A stretch of 64,000 nucleotides of DNA from Clostridia bacterium (GTDB taxonomy: Bacteria; Bacillota; Clostridia; Oscillospirales; UBA644). The DNA lies in NCBI GenBank assembly GCA_017621705.1, contig JAGASR010000028.1, positions 1-64,000 of the forward strand, read 5' to 3'. The number at the start of each line of letters is the position of its first letter. Positions within the stretch are counted from its first letter, which is position 1. The translations under genes and the position numbers were made by a program. Of this stretch, positions 9,846-19,464 are shown piece by piece. The notes beneath the pieces were generated by a model. That model did no database searches and was not told the DNA's origin. It saw only the letters and a program-made list of their open reading frames with translations.

Positions 9846-12530
9846 CTATTTTTTGAAGATTGTTACGATGATAACAATAATAATTATAAAGATCAGTACG
9901 CCGGTCGCAATAACAACACCGTTTATGATCGAATCCCAAAGGTCTTCCTGAGGTTCTTCGATATCAATTTCTCCTCCTACCGGAATATACGGTTCGATGC
10001 CATATTCTTCGAAAGCCTGAATTTCCTGTGCGGAAAGGGCAATCGGGGAAATATATATCTCATCGACAATGCCTTTGAATAACGGTTCGCCTTTAACACC
10101 GCTTTTACCTATATAGTTATAGTTTGAAGCGACTGATGCGGGATCGAGCGAAGTGGAAGCGGAATCGACAAGTGCGCCGTTGATATATAATTTCGCCGTT
10201 CCGTCTTTGATTGTAACGGTAACTCTTACCCATTCGTTTGTCTTTGCGGTATCGGAAACGAGTGTCGTTTTGACCGAACCATCGCTGATCTCAAAAGAAA
10301 GACCGTCTGTACCGTTACCCATATCAAAAAGCATATAGGCTTTCGGCTTTGCAACAGAACTTTCTTTATTTGCGAAATACATAAGTTTCTGATTAACGGA
10401 CGAAGTATTGCCTGCCCAGTTATAGCAGATACTTATCGTAAGTTCGTTTGCATCGTCAAGAATACCGATCGGATAACGGATATAGGAGTTTATACCGTCG
10501 AGAGTAAGACCGTAATTTTTGATACCCTGAGAAAGAGATGCGTTTCTGATAACGGCTATAACAGAGTTGTTATAGTCTTTACCGATAAGTGAAGTATCAT
10601 CGAAAGTAGTTCCGATAAACTCATGTATCTGTGCTTTTTCCGAATACGAATCTTCAAGAGTATCTGTATCGTCGGGACGAAGGTCTACATCGCTTATCTC
10701 GGGTTCCGTTGTTTCGGTATTCGAGTTATCGGGAGCCGGGTCAGGAAGAACTTCGGTTGTAAAACGACTGATTCCGTAAGTTTTTATTTTACGAATATCC
10801 GACGCATCAAGTACTCTCGATGAAAGATATATTTCATCAATAAAATACTTACTCGGATCGATTGAAGAAGAACCAGAAAGGATCTTAAAATTCGTAATCT
10901 GTAAAGAGGAAAACGGCTGTCCGGTATAGAATGTATCGGTAAGTGTTCCGTTTACGTAGATTTTTACCTCACCGGTAGTGCTATAGGTCACAGCATAGTG
11001 AACCCACTTATTATTGACACTTTTGAGGTTTGTCTTAGAAAGATCATTTGTTGTCGGAAAGTTTTTATCTGTTCCGAAAACGAAAACAGGTTTATTTTCG
11101 ACATCAAGATCGATAAGGACCTTTTCTTCTTTAACGGGACCGAAAGGCATATTTGACAAATCTTCCTGTGACGGATCTGTCACTCCCCCATCCGGGCCAA
11201 CTTCGGGATCGGGTTCAACAACTTCTTCGGGAAGTTCTTCTTCAACAGAAGGAAGTTCGGGCGGAAAAAGTTCAAAAAGCTTTTCGGGAGAAATCTCTGT
11301 TGTTATGAACGGAGAAAACTCAAATTTGCCATAACCCGTAAAATCAAGCAGTTTCATCTGCGAATAATCGTAAAACTGATCCTGTTTATCGGCAGAACGA
11401 TAAACCCATGCGCAGAATGTGAAAGAATCGGCTTGATAAAGGAGTCCGGGATCAAGTTTAAGATACTGATCTGGAACAGCTTCGGTTCGACGGGTAAGAC
11501 CGTAACCAAACAATCCGTTGTAAGTTCCTGTTGCTACTTTTGTCGCGGTAAACTCATTGATAATGGCAGAGGTCGTCTTGTTGAGGTCTCTTGACATATC
11601 GTAAGTATTGTCAAAAGTATAAGCAAGCCAGGAGAATTTGATTCTGTCGAGATTCGTCGGCGGAGTCCAGATCTCGTCTTCGTCAGACGGTTCATCCCAA
11701 GGGAAAAGAGGATCGTCGGGCTCATCCGGATCAACGGAGGGTTCGTCGGGTTCCTCTTCCTCTATAGGGATATCGGGAACTGTATCATGAATATCCTCAC
11801 CCATATAAGTGAAGAAATCAGCAAGAGTCATTGAGGAAAGTCTCATGACATTGTCTGCAGAAAGCGGTAAATTTGATATATATAGTTCATCCAGAACAAA
11901 GTCAGAGAAGAAAATTACATTGCTGTTGCTGAGATTATCTATGGTGACATCTGTGTTGACTAAGTTTCTTGAAAAGCCGTTTATATAGATATTAAGACGA
12001 TAAAACAAGCCGGTTATATCGTATGTAAACGCAATATGATGCCATCCACCGAGAAAAACTTCAGATGATACATCTGCGACGATAGTTTCGGTGTTTCTGC
12101 CGTCATATATCTTAAGAGACACACTTTCGGAATCGGGTGAATAGTCAAGAGACAGATAAGGATAGGTCTCGTTACCGTTTCCTATATAAAAAAGCTGTGT
12201 ATCAAACGATATTTCAGAAAAATTAAACCAGAAACCGAGAGTCATTTCCGATAAGCCCGAAAACATTGCGGGATCAAGCGCAAAATATGCGCTGACAGCA
12301 TTTCCGTTCTTACCGGGGAGAGCTTCAAACGGACTGAAATCATATTCAACAAGAGGATATTTTCCGCCAAGATCCCATTTAAGGTTAACAGCATCGTCAA
12401 AAGTGTAACCTGCCTGATAGCCTTCGGTCGCTGCCGATGCAGGGACATAAACTGTCAGATTAGAGATCGTGATCGAAAAGATCATCAGAAAGCAAAGAAT
12501 TTTCACTATGTTTTTTTTCAAATTAAACAC
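9846..12530 (-). CDS. Surface protein with three LamG-like jelly-roll domains and C-terminal membrane anchor
   Basis: An 894-residue secreted protein. A signal peptide (cleavage near PASAA, about residue 34) is followed by three concanavalin/LamG-type beta-sandwich modules at roughly 40-240, 295-585 and 640-855. Each carries FDD/FDN near its start and a DEIYIS or DELYIS strand near its end (for example FKGIVDEIYISPIAL). Acidic Pro/Glu/Asp linkers separate them. The C-terminus (IINGVVIATGVLIFIIIIV... then KK) is a transmembrane anchor rather than a sortase signal. LamG modules commonly bind glycans. It sits 15 bases after the GH29 gene and just before the amino-sugar cassette, suggesting capture of the same glycan at the cell surface. 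Confidence 0.82.
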   Translation of the reverse strand: MFNLKKNIVKILCFLMIFSITISNLTVYVPASAATEGYQAGYTFDDAVNLKWDLGGKYPLVEYDFSPFEALPGKNGNAVSAYFALDPAMFSGLSEMTLGFWFNFSEISFDTQLFYIGNGNETYPYLSLDYSPDSESVSLKIYDGRNTETIVADVSSEVFLGGWHHIAFTYDITGLFYRLNIYINGFSRNLVNTDVTIDNLSNSNVIFFSDFVLDELYISNLPLSADNVMRLSSMTLADFFTYMGEDIHDTVPDIPIEEEEPDEPSVDPDEPDDPLFPWDEPSDEDEIWTPPTNLDRIKFSWLAYTFDNTYDMSRDLNKTTSAIINEFTATKVATGTYNGLFGYGLTRRTEAVPDQYLKLDPGLLYQADSFTFCAWVYRSADKQDQFYDYSQMKLLDFTGYGKFEFSPFITTEISPEKLFELFPPELPSVEEELPEEVVEPDPEVGPDGGVTDPSQEDLSNMPFGPVKEEKVLIDLDVENKPVFVFGTDKNFPTTNDLSKTNLKSVNNKWVHYAVTYSTTGEVKIYVNGTLTDTFYTGQPFSSLQITNFKILSGSSSIDPSKYFIDEIYLSSRVLDASDIRKIKTYGISRFTTEVLPDPAPDNSNTETTEPEISDVDLRPDDTDTLEDSYSEKAQIHEFIGTTFDDTSLIGKDYNNSVIAVIRNASLSQGIKNYGLTLDGINSYIRYPIGILDDANELTISICYNWAGNTSSVNQKLMYFANKESSVAKPKAYMLFDMGNGTDGLSFEISDGSVKTTLVSDTAKTNEWVRVTVTIKDGTAKLYINGALVDSASTSLDPASVASNYNYIGKSGVKGEPLFKGIVDEIYISPIALSAQEIQAFEEYGIEPYIPVGGEIDIEEPQEDLWDSIINGVVIATGVLIFIIIIVIIVTIFKK

Positions 12531-12545
12531 TCCAGAAAGTGGCGG

Positions 12546-13916
12546 TTATTCGCCTTTCATAGTGAACACGTATGCCTCTTCTTCGGGGTAGCCTTCGGGA
12601 ACCTTGAGTTTAATAAGGTTATCGGAATGAGTAAATTCAACATTTGCGCCGTTAAAGGTGATATTTGCTACGCGCTTGTTGAACGGAATCTCAAATTCGG
12701 TGGGCTTATCATTTTCATCGGGAAGATAAATTGCATAATAAGTGTTCGTTTTAAGGTTTTGGGTATAAGCGTATTTGCCTGTTCTGTAAGGAACGCAAAC
12801 ACGGGTATTGAAGATCGCATCGCCGTTCTTTTTAAGCCATTTACCGAAACCGTAAAGAGCTTCAACGCCTCTGGTCGGAAGTCTGCCATCGGGACGGGGA
12901 GCGATATTAAGAGCAAGGTTGCCGCCTTTTGCTACGATATCGCAAAGGAGACGGACGAGGGTTCTCGGAGATTTATACTGATCATCATAGTTGAATGAGA
13001 AAGAACCGCCGAGAGTTACGCAGCTTTCCCAAGGAACACTGAGAGGTCTTGCGGGAACAGTCTGCTCGGGAGTAACGTAGTTTTCGTTTTCACCGCCGAC
13101 AGTTCTGTCTGCAACAAGAAGACCGGGCTGATACTTTCTTGCTTCTGCAACGATCTCGGAAAGACGGAGATCCTGTTTGCAACGGGGGTTATTGGCGCAT
13201 ACCTGACCTGCATCGAGCCAAAGGGAATCGATCTTGCCGTATTTAGTCATAATCTCGAGGATCTGGTTTTTCGTAAACTGAACGAACTGTTCCCAGAGCC
13301 AGGGGTATTTTTCGGTATCGTAGGTCGGGTTACGGCTTGTCCATGCACTGTGTTCCATGCCGGGTGCCCAGTAATACGGGCTATGCCAGTCTGCTTTGGA
13401 GAAATATGCGGCAATACCCATACCGTGATTTCTGAAAGCCTCGAAAAGATGTTTACAGATATCGGCATTTCTGTTTTTGTGGTACGGACAGTCGGGTGCG
13501 GTTATTTTATAGTCTGAATACTGGGTATCCCACATACAGAAACCGTCGTGGTGTTTGGTCGTAAAGAGAAGATATTTAAAACAGTTATCTTCAGCTACTT
13601 TAGCCCATTTTTCAGCATCGAACCAAACGGGGTTGAACGTCTTGTTAAGGTCTATGTATGCCTGTTTGAATTCCTCACGGGATGCAAACGGAGAATAGTC
13701 GAATTTAACCCAGGAAGTATCTTCATCGGGAAGAGCCCAAGATTCAATAAAGCCCCATTCACTGTAAGGCCCCCAGTGCATCATAAAACCGAGTTTCTGA
13801 TCCTGGAACCATTCAAGTTTCTCCTTAACAAGAGTATCCGTAGGTGCAACGTAATCTTTTTCTTCGGAATAACTGTGGTTATATTCCTCATTAAACATAT
13901 CGAGTTCTTCTGACAT
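12546..13916 (-). CDS. Alpha-L-fucosidase, glycoside hydrolase family 29
   Basis: A 456-residue GH29 enzyme hydrolysing terminal alpha-L-fucose from oligosaccharides by a retaining mechanism. Family motifs are clear: EKLEWFQDQKLGFMMHWGPYS near residue 32-52, KHHDGFCMWD at 121, and SLWLDAG with the nucleophile Asp235. No signal peptide is present, so the enzyme is cytoplasmic and would act on imported fucosylated oligosaccharides. RBS AAAAGGAGAG lies just before the ATG. It heads the run GH29-LamG-SIS-ROK-PIG-L-SBP. A separate fucI gene at 49679 could take up the released fucose. Confidence 0.93.
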   Translation of the reverse strand: MSEELDMFNEEYNHSYSEEKDYVAPTDTLVKEKLEWFQDQKLGFMMHWGPYSEWGFIESWALPDEDTSWVKFDYSPFASREEFKQAYIDLNKTFNPVWFDAEKWAKVAEDNCFKYLLFTTKHHDGFCMWDTQYSDYKITAPDCPYHKNRNADICKHLFEAFRNHGMGIAAYFSKADWHSPYYWAPGMEHSAWTSRNPTYDTEKYPWLWEQFVQFTKNQILEIMTKYGKIDSLWLDAGQVCANNPRCKQDLRLSEIVAEARKYQPGLLVADRTVGGENENYVTPEQTVPARPLSVPWESCVTLGGSFSFNYDDQYKSPRTLVRLLCDIVAKGGNLALNIAPRPDGRLPTRGVEALYGFGKWLKKNGDAIFNTRVCVPYRTGKYAYTQNLKTNTYYAIYLPDENDKPTEFEIPFNKRVANITFNGANVEFTHSDNLIKLKVPEGYPEEEAYVFTMKGE

Positions 13917-13952
13917 AAAAAGTACTCTCCTTTTTTATTTATTATGTTACAT

Positions 13953-13981
13953 CGGTCCGTCCGTCATATTAGGACGGACCG
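13953..13981 (-). terminator. Hairpin between PBP1A and the fucosidase gene
   Basis: Perfect 10-bp stem CGGTCCGTCC / GGACGGACCG with a 9-base loop, six bases after the PBP1A stop. It lacks a long U-run but is GC-rich and probably separates the PBP transcript from the glycan cassette. Confidence 0.6.
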
Positions 13982-13986
13982 TAAAT

Positions 13987-16900
13987 TTACTGTGCTGGAG
14001 TTTCGGGGGTTGCTTCTTCTGTTGCATAGAACGGATAAAGAGCGGGATCGGCATATCTGCGGTTCCCGTTTTCATCAAAAAGATCCGGATAAAGCTCAAA
14101 AAGAGTCGTACCCTGAATGATGATCTTACCGCCTGTGATATTGAAGATCTGACGAGAAAGTTCGATATCTTTTTCGTGATTCAACTTTGTTTCAAGTTCC
14201 TTCGGACTGATGAGAGCAGCGGGAATTGTGGCATTTTCATACGTTTCTTCATCAGACGAGTCGAATGAGAATTTATACGTATAATAATGTGCTCCGTCAA
14301 AACCATGAAGAGAACAGATACAGTTTTTATACTTTGACTTATTTGTATTCGGTAGAGTCGGGTACTCACCCTCAGGTACCATATAGGTATAAACGGGAAG
14401 AGTCTGGCTGTTATAAAGTATCTGTGTGCTTGAAAGCGGCGGACAGATATATTCGGAGTCCCCTGTTCTGATATAAGTGTGAGGATAACTTCGCATAATA
14501 TCCCTGAATGTCGCAAGTTTTGCGGACGGGCAGTATTCGCTCGCGATCTGACCGGAATCGGCGCAGACATAAAGCTGATGGTGAACATCACACGTTTCAG
14601 TCGGCTGTGTACCGTTCTTGAATTTACCTGTTTTGACGGTTGAAGAACCTGACGGGTCGGAAGAACAGTACGGACCGGGAAGCTTGCCGCTTATAGAGCA
14701 GTAAGAAGAAGTTACTATACCGTCGGGTTCAACGAAATCGGCTTCCGTTATACCCTTACTTTCGTGAACATACTTCATTACTTCATGCCACATACGGATA
14801 TGCTCCGTATTTTCGGTCGTACCGTAAGTGCTCTTATCGTAACCCCACCAGATACCTGCAAGATAGTGCGGAGTATAACCGATAAACCAACGGTCGTTAA
14901 ACGAAGATGTCGTACCTGATTTACCTGCGGTATCGATAAAGATACCTTCATCTTGATTATAAAGATTTGCAACAGCGCTCGAACCGACGGTTACAGCACG
15001 CTGAAGAATATCTGTAATAAGATACGCAGTCTGCGGTGTAAATACAATAGAACGATCTACGTCGTTTTCAAGAATTATCTTACCGTCATACGTTTCAACA
15101 CGGGTAACGCATCTCGATGCGGAATAAATACCTGCATTTGCGAAAACAGTGTATGCGGAAACCATTTCCTGGACGGTAACACCGTATGTCAAAGAACCGA
15201 CACTCAAAGGTGCTACGTTTTTATCCGCATCAACAAGGCTTGAAAGACCGAGCATATTTTTCGCAAAGTTATAGCTCTCTTCAACACCGACCATTTCAAG
15301 AACTCTTGCGGAAGGTGCGTTATAGGAGTTTGAAAGAGCGATCTTAATATCTACGGTTCCCCTGTATTTTCTGTCGTAGTTAAGAGGCCAGCTGTTATAA
15401 GAGGTGTAGATAAGCTTGGAAAGATCATATTCTTCTGCAATATCAAACGCTGCATATTCCTCATATTTTGTTTTCGGATCGATATTGATCTGAATGGGTG
15501 CATCGTCAATTGCGGAAGCGGCTGTGATAAGATTCTGCTCGATTGCTGGACCGTAAACGGTAAGAGGTTTGATAGAAGAACCCGGCTGACGCTGAGACAT
15601 TGTTACGCGGTTAAGACCGAGGGCTTCTTTCTTTTCGCCACGGCCGCCGATAATTGAAATTACGTTGCCTGTTTTGGGATCTTCAAGCAAGAATGCAACT
15701 TCCTGTTTCGGGTCTTCGGATTCGAGAGAAGCAAGGTAATCGGCTTCTTCCGTATAGTAATTTTCCTCATTGGAAAAATACTCTTCACAGAATCTCTGTA
15801 TATCAGGATCTACGGTCGTATATATACGAAGTCCCGATGTATATATATAATTGATAGCATAGGATCTTGTATAGCCCTTCTGAACCATGAGTTCTTCAAT
15901 GAGCCATTCGAAAACAAGGTCTGTAAAATAAGACTGAACGCCTGAAGAAGTACCCGTTGAAGAAGCATTTTTGCCGACAAGAACGATCTGCTCTGTTTTG
16001 GCATTGTTATATTCTTCGGTCGTAAGCATTCCCTGATCATACATTTCATAGAGAATATGAAGACGACGTTCACGGTTATTTTCAAGGCTTTCGTATGGAT
16101 TATAGTAAGACGGCCAGTTTGTTACGGCAACGATAGTTGCGCATTCCGCAGCGGTAAGATCTTTGGGTTCTTTACCGAAATACGATTTTGCGGCTGTATA
16201 GATACCCTCATACTGATAACCGAAGTTTACGGTATTGAGATAATACTCGAGGATCTGATCTTTATTATATTTTCGTTCAATATAAAAGGCTCGCAGAATT
16301 TCTTTGAATTTACGCTGGATACCTGCGGCACCGTGAACGGCATTATCTTTTGTAATAACTTTTATAAGCTGCTGAGTAAGAGTTGAACCACCTGCACCGA
16401 TCTCCGATCTGCCGAGAAGACGGTCAATAACGTAATTGATCGTTGCTCGGACTGTAGTGAAAAGGTCAACGCCGTTATGCTTATAAAAACGTTTATCTTC
16501 GATTGCGACCGTTGCATCAAGAAGATCCTGCGGCATATCGTTTATCGAAACCCATACTCGGTTTGCGTTGCTGTAAAGTTCTTCGTAAACGACGATCTCG
16601 CCAGAAGAGTCCGTTGCGAGTATCTGAGAGGTATAGTCGATTTCAAGATTTGCAAGTTTTGCATCAAGTTCCGGATCGGAGAAAGAATAGATAAGAGTTA
16701 CGCCGAGCCCGACACCGAGTACGGCAAATACTCCGCCGGTGAGAATCCAGAAAAAGATAAAAGACCAAAGTCCGCCGAGAAGACGGATAAAGAAAGGTTT
16801 CTTCTTTCTGTATTTTTCAGGGTTCTTTTCCCAGAGAGGACGGTCGTCTTCAACAACCACTACCCCACCCTTTTTCTTCTTGGAAGAAGCTTTCTTCACG

Positions 16901-17547
16901 GGAACCGGAGCAATAACGGGTGCAGGTTCTTCGATTTTTTCAGGCTCCTCATGAACGACTTCTTCAGCAACGGATTGCTCTTCTTTCTCAGGAACGATCT
17001 CTTCAGCTTGCTCCGACTGCATACGGGCATGCCTTGCAGCTCTCGGCCCAAGGACATCAGGAGTAATGTCAGAATCGTATATAGAGCTTTCATCTTTCAA
17101 AACATCGGATTCGTGTTCAAGTTCTGATTCGTCTTCAGGTTCGGATTCGACAGAATCAGAAAAATATTCCGATTGTTCCGACTGTAAATCCAATTCGGGA
17201 TTATGATCGTCGGAAGATTTATGTGCATAATAATCCCTGGAAAACTCGTCTTTATAATCTTCATATCCGCCGTCGTCATAAGACTGATAGGAATTTTTAG
17301 ACTCATTTTGCTGAGATTCGTTATCTGACGTATAAAGATCATCGGCAGCATAAAGATCATCGACAGTGATGTTTTCGGTTTCATTATCCTTCGAAGACGA
17401 AAGATCGGGAGTTTTGATATTTGATTGTTGTGTTTGTTTTGTTGAAACAGCTTCGGATTTTTTTTCGGTTAACGATCTGAATCCATCCGATATTTCGGTA
17501 AAGAGGTTTTTATCCGGTTTTTTACCGTGTTTTCCAATATTTCTCAT
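13987..17547 (-). CDS. Class A penicillin-binding protein (PBP1A-type) with long acidic cytoplasmic extension
   Basis: A bifunctional peptidoglycan glycosyltransferase/transpeptidase of 1186 residues. The order is an acidic, low-complexity Ser/Asp/Glu-rich N-terminus (1-245), one transmembrane helix (about 251-288), a GT51 domain (ATVAIEDKRFYKHNG with catalytic Glu350; GGSTLTQQLIK at 387), and a transpeptidase domain. The transpeptidase motifs are SxxK (QPGSSIKPL, Ser657/Lys660), SYN (741-743) and KSGT (876-879). A Cys-containing C-terminal part of about 250 residues follows. Ordinary class A PBPs are 700-900 residues, so both ends are extended. A consensus-like promoter lies upstream (17631-17659). 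Confidence 0.95.
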   Translation of the reverse strand: MRNIGKHGKKPDKNLFTEISDGFRSLTEKKSEAVSTKQTQQSNIKTPDLSSSKDNETENITVDDLYAADDLYTSDNESQQNESKNSYQSYDDGGYEDYKDEFSRDYYAHKSSDDHNPELDLQSEQSEYFSDSVESEPEDESELEHESDVLKDESSIYDSDITPDVLGPRAARHARMQSEQAEEIVPEKEEQSVAEEVVHEEPEKIEEPAPVIAPVPVKKASSKKKKGGVVVVEDDRPLWEKNPEKYRKKKPFFIRLLGGLWSFIFFWILTGGVFAVLGVGLGVTLIYSFSDPELDAKLANLEIDYTSQILATDSSGEIVVYEELYSNANRVWVSINDMPQDLLDATVAIEDKRFYKHNGVDLFTTVRATINYVIDRLLGRSEIGAGGSTLTQQLIKVITKDNAVHGAAGIQRKFKEILRAFYIERKYNKDQILEYYLNTVNFGYQYEGIYTAAKSYFGKEPKDLTAAECATIVAVTNWPSYYNPYESLENNRERRLHILYEMYDQGMLTTEEYNNAKTEQIVLVGKNASSTGTSSGVQSYFTDLVFEWLIEELMVQKGYTRSYAINYIYTSGLRIYTTVDPDIQRFCEEYFSNEENYYTEEADYLASLESEDPKQEVAFLLEDPKTGNVISIIGGRGEKKEALGLNRVTMSQRQPGSSIKPLTVYGPAIEQNLITAASAIDDAPIQINIDPKTKYEEYAAFDIAEEYDLSKLIYTSYNSWPLNYDRKYRGTVDIKIALSNSYNAPSARVLEMVGVEESYNFAKNMLGLSSLVDADKNVAPLSVGSLTYGVTVQEMVSAYTVFANAGIYSASRCVTRVETYDGKIILENDVDRSIVFTPQTAYLITDILQRAVTVGSSAVANLYNQDEGIFIDTAGKSGTTSSFNDRWFIGYTPHYLAGIWWGYDKSTYGTTENTEHIRMWHEVMKYVHESKGITEADFVEPDGIVTSSYCSISGKLPGPYCSSDPSGSSTVKTGKFKNGTQPTETCDVHHQLYVCADSGQIASEYCPSAKLATFRDIMRSYPHTYIRTGDSEYICPPLSSTQILYNSQTLPVYTYMVPEGEYPTLPNTNKSKYKNCICSLHGFDGAHYYTYKFSFDSSDEETYENATIPAALISPKELETKLNHEKDIELSRQIFNITGGKIIIQGTTLFELYPDLFDENGNRRYADPALYPFYATEEATPETPAQ

Positions 17548-17630
17548 TATTCCTCTAATACATTTTGATTTATGTTGATTATTTACTTTAACGTCCGGTG
17601 TTTATCGGACGATAAACCTACACATAGTAT

Positions 17631-17659
17631 ATTATAACTCATTTCTTCGGATTTTGCAA
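17631..17659 (-). promoter_or_regulatory. Sigma-A promoter for the PBP1A gene
   Basis: On the minus strand TTGCAA, 17-bp spacer, TATAAT, about 85 bases before the ATG. A small hairpin (CGTCCG/CGGACG, 17592-17611) lies in the leader. Confidence 0.65.
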
Positions 17660-17740
17660 GTACCTTTTTGAAATATATAAAAATTTACACAAATTACCTA
17701 AACTCTGCTTCATTTAAAGATAAAAGTTTAGATATACAAT

Positions 17741-17764
17741 AAGCGATCGGAGATCCGACCGCTT
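17741..17764. terminator. Terminator hairpin between mazF and PBP1A
   Basis: AAGCGATCGGA pairs with TCCGACCGCTT with one mismatch. TTTTTT follows on the plus strand and an A/T-rich stretch on the minus strand, so it would end the mazF transcript and could act in both directions. Confidence 0.6.
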
Positions 17765-17796
17765 GTTTTTTGATTTAATCTACAATAATATATATA

Positions 17797-18174
17797 TTAA
17801 GCATTATCCTCAATTATTTGTTTTTCTTCTTCAAGTCCGAAACTTACAAAAAGTGCTTTATTAACATCGATCATCTTGCTTTCATTAAGGTGTCCCATAC
17901 GTTCTTTCAGACGCTGCTTGTCCAGAGTGCGTATTTGTTCAAGAAGTATAATCGAATCTTTTGCAAGACCGTATTCGCGGGCATCAACTTCAATATGAGT
18001 CGGAAGACGTGATTTATTAAGCTTACTTGTAATTGCCGCTGCAATAACCGTTGGACTGTATTTGTTTCCTACATCATTCTGAATTATAAGTACGGGACGG
18101 ATTCCACCTTGCTCTGATCCTATAACAGGAGAAAGATCGGCATAATAGATATCTCCGCGTTTTATTGTCAACAT
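17797..18174 (-). CDS. MazF/PemK-family endoribonuclease toxin
   Basis: A 125-residue protein of the MazF/NdoA family, sequence-specific mRNA interferases. Family motifs are present: [20 protein letters not shown] at the N-terminus, [18 protein letters not shown], and [10 protein letters not shown]. No MazE-like antitoxin ORF was seen in the 259 bases upstream or downstream, although in Clostridia the antitoxin is normally just 5' of mazF. RBS AAGGAGA is 7 bases before the ATG. It could be a solitary toxin controlled by a distant antitoxin; activity in this cell is unknown. Confidence 0.9.
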   Translation of the reverse strand: MLTIKRGDIYYADLSPVIGSEQGGIRPVLIIQNDVGNKYSPTVIAAAITSKLNKSRLPTHIEVDAREYGLAKDSIILLEQIRTLDKQRLKERMGHLNESKMIDVNKALFVSFGLEEEKQIIEDNA

Positions 18175-18354
18175 TTAATATTATCTCCTTAAAACAAATA
18201 CGTTTTTAGTTGAAGTAATTGATCGATTGATACGACAATAATAAATTTCCACATACATCAAATAATTATTCATTTAAGGCTCATAAATAAAATAATTTGT
18301 TCAAAATGAACAAAAAAAAAAACTTATTTACGATTTTTTGTACGAATACACATC

Positions 18355-18383
18355 TTGACACTCCGATACTTTTCGTGTATACT
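18355..18383 (+). promoter_or_regulatory. Near-consensus sigma-A promoter for the CBM9-like wall protein
   Basis: TTGACA, exactly 17-bp spacer, TATACT, with the transcript leader of about 45 bases and AAAGGAGTG before the ATG. Strong promoter plus strong RBS agree with the highly biased codon use of the gene. Confidence 0.85.
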
Positions 18384-18433
18384 AAACTCAAGAGATTGAA
18401 TTTCTCTTGAAAACTAAAAGGAGTGAAAAACCT

Positions 18434-19444
18434 ATGAAAAAAATCCTCGTAGCAGTTGTTACTGTTGCTATGATGCTCACCCTTATGGTTCCCGCTTTCG
18501 CTGAAATCTGGGTAGGCACCAACGAAATCATCCCCGAACTCATCAAAGTTCCCGAAACCACTTCCAAACCCGTTATCGACGGTGTTCTCGAAGAAAAAAT
18601 CTGGGGCGAAAAATTCATCCACGCTGAAGGCGCTGGCCGTGCTGAAGTTGATGGCTTTGTTCATCCTACCGATGGTTCTTTCTTTGATAGCGCTGCTTAC
18701 TACAACACCACTGATGTTTACTTCAGATGGGATAAAGAATACCTCTACATCGGTATCGTTTACTCCGGTGCTTATCAGTCTGAAGCTGATGCTATAGCTG
18801 CATGGTCTGCTGGTACTGACTTTGTTCAGATGTACATCGGTCTCGACGACGGCGACGGCGACCAGTACAATGACCCCCATATGGGTTTTGGTATCAATGG
18901 TAACCAGGACGCTACCGAAGCTTACCCCTATGTATTTGAACAGTCTATGCCCGACGCAGCTGACGCCGCTACTTGCCAGGAAGCTATCCTCGGTGCTGTA
19001 GGCGTTGACGGTCTCTACACCACTTATGAAATGGCTATTCCTCTTGCTGACTGCCTCGGTTCCGAAGGCGCTCTCAACGATGAATACCTCATCTCCATCT
19101 GCCCCATCGACGAAGGTCAGTTCTATGCACAGATCGGTCAGGGCGTTCTCTGGGCTGGTAAAACTCCTACCAACTGCCCCATGCTCGTTTTCTCTGAGGC
19201 TCTCCCCGTTGAAGAAGAACCCGCTGAAGAACCTCCTGAAGTAGAAGTTGAAGAACCTGCTGAAGAACCCGAAGTAGAAGTTGAAGAACCCGCTGAAGAA
19301 CCTGAAGTAGAAGTTGAAGAAGAACCCGAAGTTGAAGAAACTCCCGCTCCTTCCAACCCCTCTACCGCTGACGTAAGCGTTCTCTTCTATGCTCTCGCAG
19401 CTATCTCCGCTATCGGCGGCATCTCTGTTTTCAAGAGAAAATAA
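18434..19444 (+). CDS. Secreted CBM9-like carbohydrate-binding wall protein with NPSTAD sorting signal
   Basis: A 336-residue exported protein. A signal peptide ends near PAFA (residue 22). The start at 18434 is preferred to 18407 because AAAGGAGTG lies in front of it. Residues about 38-255 resemble a family 9 carbohydrate-binding / DOMON-like beta-sandwich (PVIDGVLEEKIWG, VYFRWDKEYLYIGIVY, EMAIPLADC). A Pro/Glu-rich stalk with three copies of VEVEEPAEEPE follows. The C-terminus has a sortase-type signal: NPSTAD, hydrophobic segment, KRK. Codon use is strongly biased, unlike neighbours, which suggests a very abundant surface protein. The ligand is unknown. Confidence 0.82.
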   Translation: MKKILVAVVTVAMMLTLMVPAFAEIWVGTNEIIPELIKVPETTSKPVIDGVLEEKIWGEKFIHAEGAGRAEVDGFVHPTDGSFFDSAAYYNTTDVYFRWDKEYLYIGIVYSGAYQSEADAIAAWSAGTDFVQMYIGLDDGDGDQYNDPHMGFGINGNQDATEAYPYVFEQSMPDAADAATCQEAILGAVGVDGLYTTYEMAIPLADCLGSEGALNDEYLISICPIDEGQFYAQIGQGVLWAGKTPTNCPMLVFSEALPVEEEPAEEPPEVEVEEPAEEPEVEVEEPAEEPEVEVEEEPEVEETPAPSNPSTADVSVLFYALAAISAIGGISVFKRK

Positions 19445-19464
19445 TTAAGTAGTTTAACTACATA

